From: an uncultured Polaribacter sp.
GTDB lineage: Bacteria; Bacteroidota; Bacteroidia; Flavobacteriales; Flavobacteriaceae
Direction: 5' to 3'
Assembly: GCA_913020555.1 (NCBI GenBank)
Contig: CAJWAC010000008.1
Span: 1-50,845, forward strand
Length of the DNA: 50,845 bases
Shown: positions 17,450 through 27,480 of the stretch, one piece after another
Numbering within the stretch: position 1 is the stretch's first letter
How the letters are laid out: each line of letters begins with the position of its first letter
The notes under the pieces: generated by a model
Told to the model about the DNA's origin: nothing
Seen by the model: the letters and a program-made list of their open reading frames with translations, nothing else
Databases searched by the model: none
Program-made: the position numbers and the translations under genes

Positions 17450-19102
17450 ATGAAAAATATTTTTTTAATCATTTGTCTTATCGCATTTTTAGGATGCAAA
17501 GAAAGCACTTCTAAAAAATTAGTGGAAACAAAACCTACTCAAAAAGAATTTGTTTGGGAAGGAGCAAATATTTATTTCCTTTTAACGGATCGTTTTTATA
17601 ACGGTGATAAATCCAATGATTTAAATTTTAATAGAACAAAAGAAACCGGTAGGTTACGCGGTTTTGAAGGTGGAGATATCAAAGGAATTACTCAAAAAAT
17701 AAAAGAAGGTTATTTTACAAAATTAGGAATCAATGCCATTTGGATGACACCAGTTGTAGAGCAAATTCATGATGGAACTGATGAAGGTACAGGATTATCT
17801 TATGGTTTTCACGGATATTGGGCTAAAGATTGGACAAAAATTGATCCAAATTTTGGCACAAAAGAAGACTTAAAAGAATTGATTGAAATTGCACACAGTA
17901 AAGGGATTCGCATTTTGTTAGATGCTGTAATCAATCACACAGGTCCAGTGACAGAAAAAGATCCTGTTTGGCCTTCAGACTGGGTTAGAACAGAACCTAA
18001 ATGCACATATGATAACTTTAAAAATACAACACATTGCACCTTAGTAGAAAATTTACCAGACATAAAAACTGAAAGTAATGAAAACGTTACTTTACCACCA
18101 CAATTGGTTTCTAAATGGAAAGCTGAAGGAAGATATGAACAAGAGGTGAAAGAACTAGATGCTTTTTTTGAGAGAACCGGTCATCCTAGAGCGCCTCGTT
18201 TTTATATAATGAAATGGCTTACGGATTATATTACAGAATTTGGAATTGATGGTTATAGAGTAGATACAGTAAAGCATACAGAAGAATTTGTATGGCAAGA
18301 ATTTAAAGTAGCATGTGATTATGCTTTTGATCAATACAAAAAAAATAATGCAGCAAAAGTTTTAGATGATAACGATTTCTATTTGGTTGGAGAAGTTTAT
18401 AATTACGCAATTTCTCACGGCAAAGCATTTGATTTTGGAGATAAAAGGGTAAATTATTTTGATAAAGCTTTTAATAGTTTAATCAATTTTGAAATCAAAT
18501 GGAATGCAAAGCAAATGAAAGAAAAAGATGTTTTTCATAAATATGATTCTTTGTTAAGTGGTAATTTAAAAGGTTACGGAATTTTAAATTATATGACTTC
18601 TCATGATGATGGACAACCTTTTGATAAAGAAAGAAAAATGCCATACCAAACAGCAACAATGTTGTTATTAACTCCAGGAACCTCTCAGGTTTATTATGGA
18701 GATGAATCTGCAAGAGATTTAACTATTGAAGGCACAGTTGGAGATGCAACTTTACGTTCTTTTATGAATTGGGATGATATTCAGAATAAAGAAACTCAAA
18801 AAATCTTAAATCATTGGCAAAAGTTAGGTCAATTTAGAGCCAACCATCCAGCAGTAGGAGCAGGAAGGCATCATTTAATTTCAGAGTCGAATGGCTTGGT
18901 TTTTTCAAGAGTGAGAAATAATGATAAAATAATTGCTGGTATTAATTTATCAAAAGGTGAAAAATCAATTGATGTTTCTTCTATTTTTAATGATGGAGAT
19001 ATATTGCAAGATTTCTATTCTGAGACTGATGCAGTTGTAAAAAATGGAAAAATTATTATAACTAACGATAATAATATTATCCTTCTTCAGTATAAATTAT
19101 AA
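17450..19102 (+). CDS. GH13 alpha-amylase lipoprotein, second copy type
   Basis: 550 residues with a lipoprotein signal (CLIAFLGC), then the GH13 start ANIYFLLTDRFYNGD. Motifs: DAVINHTGPV in region I, nucleophile D272 in GYRVDTVKH, acid E315 in LVGEVYNY, D386 in TSHDDG. The third region reads SHDD instead of the usual NHD, a variant seen in cyclomaltodextrinase-like and bacterial lipoprotein amylases. There is no extra N-terminal domain. It is the last gene of the amylase cluster. With the susA-like protein and the preceding GH13 it gives three distinct amylases, probably for surface attack and for periplasmic trimming (inference). Confidence 0.87.
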   Translation: MKNIFLIICLIAFLGCKESTSKKLVETKPTQKEFVWEGANIYFLLTDRFYNGDKSNDLNFNRTKETGRLRGFEGGDIKGITQKIKEGYFTKLGINAIWMTPVVEQIHDGTDEGTGLSYGFHGYWAKDWTKIDPNFGTKEDLKELIEIAHSKGIRILLDAVINHTGPVTEKDPVWPSDWVRTEPKCTYDNFKNTTHCTLVENLPDIKTESNENVTLPPQLVSKWKAEGRYEQEVKELDAFFERTGHPRAPRFYIMKWLTDYITEFGIDGYRVDTVKHTEEFVWQEFKVACDYAFDQYKKNNAAKVLDDNDFYLVGEVYNYAISHGKAFDFGDKRVNYFDKAFNSLINFEIKWNAKQMKEKDVFHKYDSLLSGNLKGYGILNYMTSHDDGQPFDKERKMPYQTATMLLLTPGTSQVYYGDESARDLTIEGTVGDATLRSFMNWDDIQNKETQKILNHWQKLGQFRANHPAVGAGRHHLISESNGLVFSRVRNNDKIIAGINLSKGEKSIDVSSIFNDGDILQDFYSETDAVVKNGKIIITNDNNIILLQYKL

Positions 19103-19182
19103 AACATTAGTTTTAATTCTTTTATCAGCTAAACTTTTAGTTGTTTTTTTATTTTCAGAAATAAAAGCTATATTGCAATTGC

Positions 19183-19194
19183 TATGCATGCATA
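19183..19194. promoter_or_regulatory. 12-bp perfect palindrome before the flavin reductase gene
   Basis: TATGCATGCATA is a perfect 12-bp palindrome 19 bases before the start at 19214. It could be an operator. It is unlike the LacI-type sites of the locus. Confidence 0.3.
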
Positions 19195-19198
19195 ATAA

Positions 19199-21238
<2,040 letters not shown>

Positions 21239-21436
21239 ATTTATATTTTCCACAAACTTTTTTATAAAAATCAACTACAGTTTTTAGTATTTTTTTAATA
21301 AATAAATTCGATAATCTCATAATAGTAAACAACAAGAAGTTTTTATTATTGGAATGAAAGAAATTTATCATTTTATTGGATTCCGATATTAAAATAATTT
21401 ATCGATATTTGTTTAGAATTAACTAACTAATAATTT

Positions 21437-21619
21437 ATGGGAATGAACAAAAATACTGTGCTTGGTTGGGCAACGTTTTTAATGATAGCAATGGGTGTTG
21501 TACTTATTTTATTGGGTGCATATAGATATGAAGATGTTGCAGGTTGGGGGTTTGCTACGGTTGGTATAGGTTTTTTCTGTATTGCTTGGGTGTTTAATGC
21601 CTTAAAGGGAAGAGTTTAA
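21437..21619 (+). CDS. Small membrane protein, CAL67264-type family
   Basis: 60 residues with two transmembrane helices (~9-27 and ~34-54) and a short polar C-terminus (NALKGRV). It resembles the small flavobacterial membrane proteins annotated as the CAL67264 family, which I recall as sitting before the ettA-like gene as here; that recollection should be checked. Function unknown. A second Met at codon 3 (21443) could be the true start. A 50-base gap separates it from ettA. The ~200 bases upstream hold no gene. Confidence 0.7.
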   Translation: MGMNKNTVLGWATFLMIAMGVVLILLGAYRYEDVAGWGFATVGIGFFCIAWVFNALKGRV

Positions 21620-21669
21620 AAGTCTACGTTTTCAGTAGCAATATTTCAAAAAAATAAAAATAATTAAAA

Positions 21670-23361
21670 ATGTCAGACGATAAGAAAGTTATTTTCTCCA
21701 TGAATAAGGTTTCCAAAACCTATCAATCAACAGGGAAACAAGTTTTAAAAGATATTTATTTAAGTTTTTTCTATGGAGCAAAGATTGGAATTCTTGGTTT
21801 AAATGGATCAGGAAAATCTACCTTATTAAAAATAATTGCAGGTGTAGAAAAGAACTTTCAAGGAGATGTTACTTTTTCTCCAGGATACAAGGTTGGATAT
21901 TTAGAGCAAGAGCCGCAATTAGATCCTGAGAAAACGGTAATGGAAGTTGTGAAAGAAGGAGTTGCAGAAACGGTTGCAATTTTGGATGAATACAACAAAA
22001 TCAATGATATGTTTGGTCTAGAAGAGGTGTATTCTGATGCTGATAAAATGGAAAAGCTAATGAATCAGCAGGCTGAACTTCAAGATAAAATTGATGCAGC
22101 TAATGCTTGGGAATTAGATACCAAATTAGAAATTGCAATGGATGCTTTAAGGACTCCAGATTCTGATAAGAAAATAGGAGTACTTTCTGGAGGTGAAAAG
22201 AGGCGTGTAGCTTTATGTAGATTACTTTTGCAAGAACCAGAAATACTATTGTTAGATGAACCAACAAACCATTTAGATGCAGAATCTGTACATTGGTTAG
22301 AGCACCATTTGGCACAATATAAAGGAACTGTTATTGCAGTAACTCACGATAGGTATTTCTTAGATAATGTTGCTGGTTGGATTTTAGAATTAGACAGAGG
22401 AGAAGGAATTCCTTGGAAAGGAAACTATTCTTCTTGGTTAGATCAAAAATCTCAAAGAATGGCACAAGAAAGCAAAACAGCTTCAAAACGTCAGAAAACT
22501 TTAGAACGAGAATTAGAATGGGTTCGTCAAGGAGCCAAAGGTCGTCAAACTAAGCAAAAAGCACGTTTGAAGAACTATGATAAATTAATGAGTCAAGACC
22601 AAAAGCAAGTTGATGAGAAACTAGAAATCTACATTCCTAATGGTCCACGTTTGGGAACAAATGTAATTGAAGCATCAGGAGTTTCTAAAGCTTACGGAGA
22701 TAAATTACTATATGAAAATTTAGAATTTAATCTGCCTCAAGCAGGAATTGTTGGAATTATTGGGCCAAATGGGGCAGGAAAAACTACTATTTTTAGAATG
22801 ATAATGGGTGAAGAAGCACCTGATAAAGGCAGCTTTAAAGTAGGTGAAACTGCTAAATTGGCTTATGTAGACCAAGCACATTCAGATATCAATGCAGATA
22901 AGTCTATCTGGGAAAACTTTTCTGATGGACAAGACTTAGTTATGATGGGAGGTAAGCAAGTTAATTCTAGAGCTTATTTAAGCCGTTTTAATTTTTCTGG
23001 TAGTGAGCAAAATAAAAAAGTATCTACACTTTCTGGAGGAGAACGCAATAGATTGCATTTAGCGATGACGCTCAAAGAAGAAGGAAATGTACTTTTATTA
23101 GATGAGCCAACCAATGATTTGGATGTAAATACATTAAGAGCGTTAGAGGAGGGTTTGGAAAATTTTGCTGGTTGTGCAGTTGTAATTAGTCACGATAGAT
23201 GGTTTTTAGATAGGGTTTGTACACATATTTTGGCTTTTGAAGGTGATTCTCAAGTTTATTTCTTTGAAGGCTCTTTTTCTGATTATGAATTAAATAAGAA
23301 AAAACGTTTGGGCGGGGATTTAATGCCAAAAAGAATTAAGTACAAGAAATTAATTCGATAA
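21670..23361 (+). CDS. ettA: ABC-F translation factor EttA
   Basis: 563 residues, the usual length for EttA (energy-dependent translational throttle). Two ABC ATPase domains are complete. The first has Walker A GLNGSGKST (~39), signature LSGGEKRR and LLLDEPTNHLD. The linker is followed by the second, with GPNGAGKTT, LSGGERNR and LLLDEPTNDLD. There are no membrane segments, as expected for ABC-F. EttA binds the ribosomal E site and gates the first elongation steps according to ADP/ATP. It is cytosolic. It is followed after nine bases by a tiny lipoprotein gene that may be co-transcribed. Confidence 0.93.
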   Translation: MSDDKKVIFSMNKVSKTYQSTGKQVLKDIYLSFFYGAKIGILGLNGSGKSTLLKIIAGVEKNFQGDVTFSPGYKVGYLEQEPQLDPEKTVMEVVKEGVAETVAILDEYNKINDMFGLEEVYSDADKMEKLMNQQAELQDKIDAANAWELDTKLEIAMDALRTPDSDKKIGVLSGGEKRRVALCRLLLQEPEILLLDEPTNHLDAESVHWLEHHLAQYKGTVIAVTHDRYFLDNVAGWILELDRGEGIPWKGNYSSWLDQKSQRMAQESKTASKRQKTLERELEWVRQGAKGRQTKQKARLKNYDKLMSQDQKQVDEKLEIYIPNGPRLGTNVIEASGVSKAYGDKLLYENLEFNLPQAGIVGIIGPNGAGKTTIFRMIMGEEAPDKGSFKVGETAKLAYVDQAHSDINADKSIWENFSDGQDLVMMGGKQVNSRAYLSRFNFSGSEQNKKVSTLSGGERNRLHLAMTLKEEGNVLLLDEPTNDLDVNTLRALEEGLENFAGCAVVISHDRWFLDRVCTHILAFEGDSQVYFFEGSFSDYELNKKKRLGGDLMPKRIKYKKLIR

Positions 23362-23370
23362 AAAATAGCT

Positions 23371-23547
23371 GTGAAAAGATTTATATCAAAATTTTTAGTT
23401 TTATCGATATTTATATTTTTTAGTTCTTGTGAAAATGAAAGTACTTGCGAAACGGAAAGAAATTGCTACAGCGATGGTAGTGGAGGGCAAACTTGTATTG
23501 AAACCCCTATTCCTGGAACTTGCATTGATAATAGCTTTGGATTTTAG
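23371..23547 (+). CDS. Small Cys-rich lipoprotein (GTG start)
   Basis: A 58-residue frame starting at a GTG nine bases after the ettA stop. It has a basic N-terminus (MKRFISK), a hydrophobic stretch and a lipobox ending FFSSC, so Cys20 would carry the lipid. The mature part holds four more Cys (26, 32, 42, 51) among Gly, Ser, Thr and Pro residues (YSDGSGGQTC, PIPGTC), suggesting two disulfides or a small metal or redox knot. No ATG start exists in frame, so an ATG-only gene search would miss it. A 13-bp terminator follows. No family recognised; it is probably an outer-membrane-anchored micro-lipoprotein. Confidence 0.6.
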   Translation: MKRFISKFLVLSIFIFFSSCENESTCETERNCYSDGSGGQTCIETPIPGTCIDNSFGF

Positions 23548-23585
23548 AAGTTCTCTTATTATAAATTAGCCAAATATTTCAATAT

Positions 23586-23619
23586 AAAATCTTCATTCTT
23601 TTTAAGGAATGAAGATTTT
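23586..23619 (+). terminator. Terminator after ettA and the small lipoprotein
   Basis: AAAATCTTCATTC (23586-23598) pairs perfectly with GAATGAAGATTTT (23607-23619) around an 8-base loop. It is symmetrical enough to act on both strands, but sits 39 bases after the lipoprotein stop. Confidence 0.7.
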
Positions 23620-23766
23620 AAATTCAAATAATAAAAATCGGGGGAATATTTTTCTAAAGATAAGTCAGTTTTAGTATAATTTAGTAAGGGAAAACCCTCT
23701 TTTTTATAAAGAAAAACGCTTACGTTATACTAGATCTTATCATTTTAAAGATAAAAATGGCCTAAT

Positions 23767-24600
23767 TTATCCTCGAGTTTTTCTTTTATTTTTTGCTGTT
23801 GTTTTATCTATTTCTGATTTTTTTCTAGTTGTACTTCTTTTAGTATCCGATTTTTTGTTTGTGAGCTTTGAGGGTTTATTTATTCTACTTTTTCTATAAT
23901 TTTCTTTGGTTTTGTCATAAGATAAATTACGGCTATAATTGTTTTTTCTATAAGAAGAATTACTATTTCTTCTAGAATTTTTAGGGTTAATTTCAATAGT
24001 TTTAATTTGCTTTCTTCTTTTTAAAATTTTACTTCTAGAACCAATACTTGCATTTGGTCTTGCTTTGTAATAGATGAAGTTTCTATCTTCTCTAAATTGA
24101 GTATAATTTCTTCTAAAATCGTTTCTAAAGAAAAAAGGATCATTAAAATTACAAACATCTCCATATCTTACATTAAATCTTATTCCATTATCAAAATAAT
24201 AATTCCTTATATTTCCATAAAATTTTGGAGTACCCCATCTATCATAACTAACTCTTAAATCTCCAACGCTTGTTATTCTATTTCTAAAATAGTTTATGTA
24301 GATATCTCCAATTCTGGTCACATTTCCTTTTAAATCATATCTTACTGAAACATTGCCAATGGTTTTAATCCTTCCTCTAAAATCTCTATTTATTCTAATA
24401 TTTCTATTATAATTTATATCAAAATCAAAATCACCGTTTATAAAAACAAAAAAATCAATGCCCCGTTCAGAGAAGTTTACAGTATTGGCATAAGAATAAT
24501 AATTCAACTTAAACAATTCTGGTCGATGGTCACTTTTCTTAGCTTCAACATTTGAAACCGTCATAAAAACTCCTAGTAATAATAGTATACCTTTTTTCAT
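23767..24600 (-). CDS. Secreted protein with short beta-repeats and a very basic tail
   Basis: 277 residues with a signal peptide (ends NVEAKK). The middle (~75-150) carries four imperfect ~17-19-residue repeats of the form hydrophobic-G-(N/D)-hydrophobic-x-hydrophobic-x-Y: TIGNVSVRYD, RIGDIYINYF, SVGDLRVSYD, FYGNIRNYYF. They look like successive beta-strand pairs. The last third (~185-277) is dominated by Lys, Arg, Asn and Ser with no hydrophobic core and ends KNKRKTRG. I recognise no named family or function; flavobacteria have similar uncharacterised exported proteins. It is transcribed alone, divergent from the DinB-fold gene. The basic tail could bind acidic polysaccharide, DNA or the cell envelope (inference). 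Confidence 0.6.
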   Translation of the reverse strand: MKKGILLLLGVFMTVSNVEAKKSDHRPELFKLNYYSYANTVNFSERGIDFFVFINGDFDFDINYNRNIRINRDFRGRIKTIGNVSVRYDLKGNVTRIGDIYINYFRNRITSVGDLRVSYDRWGTPKFYGNIRNYYFDNGIRFNVRYGDVCNFNDPFFFRNDFRRNYTQFREDRNFIYYKARPNASIGSRSKILKRRKQIKTIEINPKNSRRNSNSSYRKNNYSRNLSYDKTKENYRKSRINKPSKLTNKKSDTKRSTTRKKSEIDKTTAKNKRKTRG

Positions 24601-24744
24601 ATTCTTTGATTTTAAGGGTTTTGTTTACTCTAATTGCTTTTCAACATCCGCATTGGTTTATTACAATTCAAACAGTATGCCAAAAATTATAATTCTCTGA
24701 TTTTTTGTCTAAAATTTTGGTATTATACTTCTTTAATTATTAGT

Positions 24745-24764
24745 AAAAGAGTGCCTCTTTTTTT
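24745..24764. terminator. Small hairpin with T-run before the DinB-fold gene
   Basis: AAAAGAG (24745-24751) and CTCTTTT (24755-24761) form a 7-bp stem with a 3-base loop, followed by more T. It lies in a divergent intergenic region where a terminator is not expected, so it may be an attenuator or chance. Confidence 0.3.
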
Positions 24765-24797
24765 ATATCTTTAGAATAATAATAATTAAAAAAAATT

Positions 24798-25295
24798 ATG
24801 ATTAAGGCTATTGAAAAGAATTTTGAAAAAGGAGTTTACTTATTAAGAACTATTTCTGATGCACAATATTCAAATCAATCAGTACCTCCTTATTTTTCGA
24901 GTATAGGTTCGCATTTTAGACATACACTTGATATGTTTTCTTGCGTAATTAATGGTTTTAATCTTGGGAATATAGATTTAACTATACGAGAAAGAAACAA
25001 GCTTGCAGAGCAAGAGTGTGAAGTGGGTATTCTTTATTCAAATACCTTATTAAAAAAGATTAAGCTTTTTACGGAACAAGATTTAAAATCTGTAATTTTA
25101 ATTACAGATGATTTTGGTTTTGGAAAACATACCGCAAAAACAACTTTAAGAGCGGCTTTAATGCAAGCTCAAAGTCATGCAATTCACCATTATGCGACCA
25201 TAGGTTTCATTATTTACCAATTAGGAATAGATTTACCGGACAATGATTTTGGTTATAACCCAACTACAACAAACAAAAAACCGATAGCTTCTTAA
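24798..25295 (+). CDS. DinB-fold putative metal-dependent protein
   Basis: A 165-residue protein with the DinB/YfiT four-helix pattern. A His in GSHFRHTLD (~38-46) and the pair in SHAIHHYATIG (~131-140) are spaced as in DinB-like proteins, where three His bind a divalent metal. Relatives include bacillithiol-linked thiol transferases and many unknown proteins. There is no signal peptide, so it is probably cytosolic. It stands alone between two divergent or convergent neighbours. This is not the DNA polymerase called dinB. The exact reaction is unknown. Confidence 0.7.
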   Translation: MIKAIEKNFEKGVYLLRTISDAQYSNQSVPPYFSSIGSHFRHTLDMFSCVINGFNLGNIDLTIRERNKLAEQECEVGILYSNTLLKKIKLFTEQDLKSVILITDDFGFGKHTAKTTLRAALMQAQSHAIHHYATIGFIIYQLGIDLPDNDFGYNPTTTNKKPIAS

Positions 25296-25359
25296 GTTCT
25301 CTTCTGCTTAAATTAGATTAACTTCTGTAATTAGGATATGTCCAAAATTTTACAATTAT

Positions 25360-26373
25360 TTATACTTTTTTAAATATAAAGTTTTTGTTCTTTTGATAAA
25401 TATGCATTTCTTTAAAATTAGAAGGATACATAAATTTAAAGTCAGATTGTAAATCAAAAGTAAAATCTTCAGTGATAAAATTAAATTCAAATTCTTTTAT
25501 ACCATTTACATTATATTTCGCAATACTATAGGTTTTGGAATCAATTTGCTTCTCAATGTTATACCATGTACCACTTCCAATTCCTCCTAACCAGGTTCCT
25601 TTTTTCAAAGAAAATTTATTTAAATCTGGTAGCTCTGTGCCAATTAAATTTAATTCGTTATCAAATTTATTAAAAAAAGAAGCTTTATATTCTTTTAGAA
25701 TAGATCTATTTTTATATGAAAGTATTTCTTGAAAATGTACTTCATAGATTGTTTTAGACGTAGTTGCTTTTATTACATTACCTATTGGACTTGGGGTAAA
25801 TATTTTTGACTTTTTTAGATGATATTTGACTTTTTTATTTGTTGTTGATTTCATGATGGCATCAGTAACAAAACGAGCACAATTTGTTCCTTTTTTCATA
25901 AAAGGGCCATATGGTAGTTCTTTTTTATCAATAATATTATTTATGAAATTAAGAGCTTTTTTATATTGAATTTCTTCATTTATTCCAGCTATTAATCTGC
26001 CTGAACCGTGTGTCTTTTCTGGATGATTTTCTATCCAAAGTAAAATTTCTTTAAGGTTTATTAATTTATTATTTTCAAAATATGCCTTTATTGATATTTT
26101 GAGTTCAGGATCTGTTTCTTCAGATCTTGTTCTTCCATTTCCCTTTGATGTAATGTATCTTCCAAAGTCAAAATATTTAATTTCAGATTGATTTTTCTTT
26201 ATTAATAATAGCGCGGCGTGTCCTGCTTGAACTGCATGCTTACTACCAATACCAATTTTTGGCCAAAATTTACTTAAAAACTCGCTATAAGCAGGTCTTA
26301 CAATAGTATCTGGATATGATAAAATGATTATGATACCATCATTGATTGTCGTTATTTGACTTTTATCTTTCAA
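25360..26373 (-). CDS. Putative permuted NlpC/P60 (papain-fold) protein
   Basis: 337 residues, no signal peptide. The order of likely catalytic residues is that of permuted NlpC/P60 (YiiX/LRAT-like) proteins: an N-terminal His in AVQAGHAALLLI (~48-58), then FDFGRY, GRTRSEETD, and a later Cys in KKGTNCARFVTDAI (~172). I recall similar proteins in flavobacteria under a DUF number (DUF6695), but cannot verify it here. The C-terminal ~110 residues look like a beta-rich accessory domain. It starts three bases after the DUF6095-like gene and follows murQ, so a role in cell-wall turnover or in processing an amide or ester is plausible, though unproven. Confidence 0.55.
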   Translation of the reverse strand: MKDKSQITTINDGIIIILSYPDTIVRPAYSEFLSKFWPKIGIGSKHAVQAGHAALLLIKKNQSEIKYFDFGRYITSKGNGRTRSEETDPELKISIKAYFENNKLINLKEILLWIENHPEKTHGSGRLIAGINEEIQYKKALNFINNIIDKKELPYGPFMKKGTNCARFVTDAIMKSTTNKKVKYHLKKSKIFTPSPIGNVIKATTSKTIYEVHFQEILSYKNRSILKEYKASFFNKFDNELNLIGTELPDLNKFSLKKGTWLGGIGSGTWYNIEKQIDSKTYSIAKYNVNGIKEFEFNFITEDFTFDLQSDFKFMYPSNFKEMHIYQKNKNFIFKKV

Positions 26374-26376
26374 AAA

Positions 26377-26622
26377 TTATTTATTATTAAATATAGCTTT
26401 TTGAAGAATTCCGAAGGTTTTGAATGCAAAATAAATGGTATAACAGATGAGCAGAAACCCTACAATTATTAAGGCATACGCAAAATATATTTGAGGAGTT
26501 TCATTGAATTTATCTAGTGCTTTAAAACTCATTGTAATAACAATTGGTGAAGCAATAAATAATAAAATTAAAATCCCTAGTCTTATTAAAGCTTTACCTA
26601 ATAAATTAGTATCAGTATTCAT
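26377..26622 (-). CDS. Two-helix membrane protein of the murQ operon (DUF6095-like)
   Basis: 81 residues with two transmembrane helices (~13-32 and ~44-66). Its start codon overlaps the murQ stop in a TAATG arrangement (26624-26620), so it is translationally coupled. The next gene follows after three bases. It resembles a small flavobacterial family that I recall as DUF6095; function unknown. Its position suggests a link with peptidoglycan recycling (inference). Confidence 0.7.
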   Translation of the reverse strand: MNTDTNLLGKALIRLGILILLFIASPIVITMSFKALDKFNETPQIYFAYALIIVGFLLICYTIYFAFKTFGILQKAIFNNK

Positions 26623-27431
26623 TATATATAATTTTTAATGGCATTTCTAACACTTCCAAATTTTTGTAATAATTCACTAGCAGTTCTTTTATCAATATTT
26701 AATTCTTGTATTAACATTTTCTCTCCTCTATCAACGAGTTTATTGTTAGATAGCTGCATATCTACCATTTTATTTCCCTTTATTTTACCAAGTTGAATCA
26801 TAGTTGCAGTGGAAAGCATGTTTAATACCAGTTTTTGGGCTGTTCCTGCTTTCATTCTAGAGCTTCCTGTAATAAATTCAGGACCTACAATTACATCAAT
26901 AGGAAATTGAGCAGTTAAAGATAATGGGCTATTTTTATTACAAGAAATTGAGCCAGTACTTATGTTGTTTTGATTACATTTTTCCAAAGCTGAAATTACG
27001 TAAGGTGTTGTTCCAGAGGCAGCTATACCAACTACAATGTCCTTGTCTGAAATATTATTTTTTTGCAAATCTTTCCAACCTTGATTTTTGGAATCTTCAG
27101 CAAATTCTACCGCTTTTCTAATTGCTTTATCTCCTCCAGCAATGATGCCAATAACTAATTCATGAGAAACACCAAAAGTGGGCGGACATTCAGATGCATC
27201 TACCACACCAAGTCTACCAGAAGTGCCTGCACCAATGTAAAAAAGTCTTCCTCCGTTTTTTAGTTTTTCAACAATTTTACTCGTCAAAATTTCAATTTGA
27301 GGTAGGGCTTTGTTTACTGCGTAAGGAACTGTTTTATCTTCATTATTAATATTGATTAATAATTCAGTTACAGTCATCTTTTCTAGATGATTATATTTAG
27401 AATCTTGTTCTGTAGTTTTTATAAAGTCCAT
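26622..27431 (-). CDS. murQ: N-acetylmuramic acid 6-phosphate etherase
   Basis: 269 residues with the SIS fold and the MurQ signature GTSGRLGVVDASECPPTFG, and later GSSRMKAGTAQKLVLNML. The enzyme splits the lactyl ether of MurNAc-6-phosphate to GlcNAc-6-phosphate and D-lactate in peptidoglycan recycling, in the cytosol. I take the ATG at 27431 as start; a GTG one codon earlier (27434) also gives an open frame. The start codon directly abuts a perfect 12-bp hairpin. It is the first gene of a three-gene operon with a small membrane protein and a permuted papain-fold protein. Confidence 0.92.
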   Translation of the reverse strand: MDFIKTTEQDSKYNHLEKMTVTELLININNEDKTVPYAVNKALPQIEILTSKIVEKLKNGGRLFYIGAGTSGRLGVVDASECPPTFGVSHELVIGIIAGGDKAIRKAVEFAEDSKNQGWKDLQKNNISDKDIVVGIAASGTTPYVISALEKCNQNNISTGSISCNKNSPLSLTAQFPIDVIVGPEFITGSSRMKAGTAQKLVLNMLSTATMIQLGKIKGNKMVDMQLSNNKLVDRGEKMLIQELNIDKRTASELLQKFGSVRNAIKNYI

Positions 27432-27466
27432 CACTCAAAAATACATTTTTTATATATTTTTGAGTG
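27432..27466 (-). promoter_or_regulatory. 12-bp hairpin abutting the murQ start codon
   Basis: CACTCAAAAATA (27432-27443) pairs perfectly with TATTTTTGAGTG (27455-27466) around an 11-base loop. On the minus strand the hairpin begins 14 bases after the DUF4249 stop and ends on the base before the murQ ATG. It could terminate the upstream operon and/or block murQ translation when folded. Confidence 0.6.
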
Positions 27467-27480
27467 AAAAACTTCACAGT

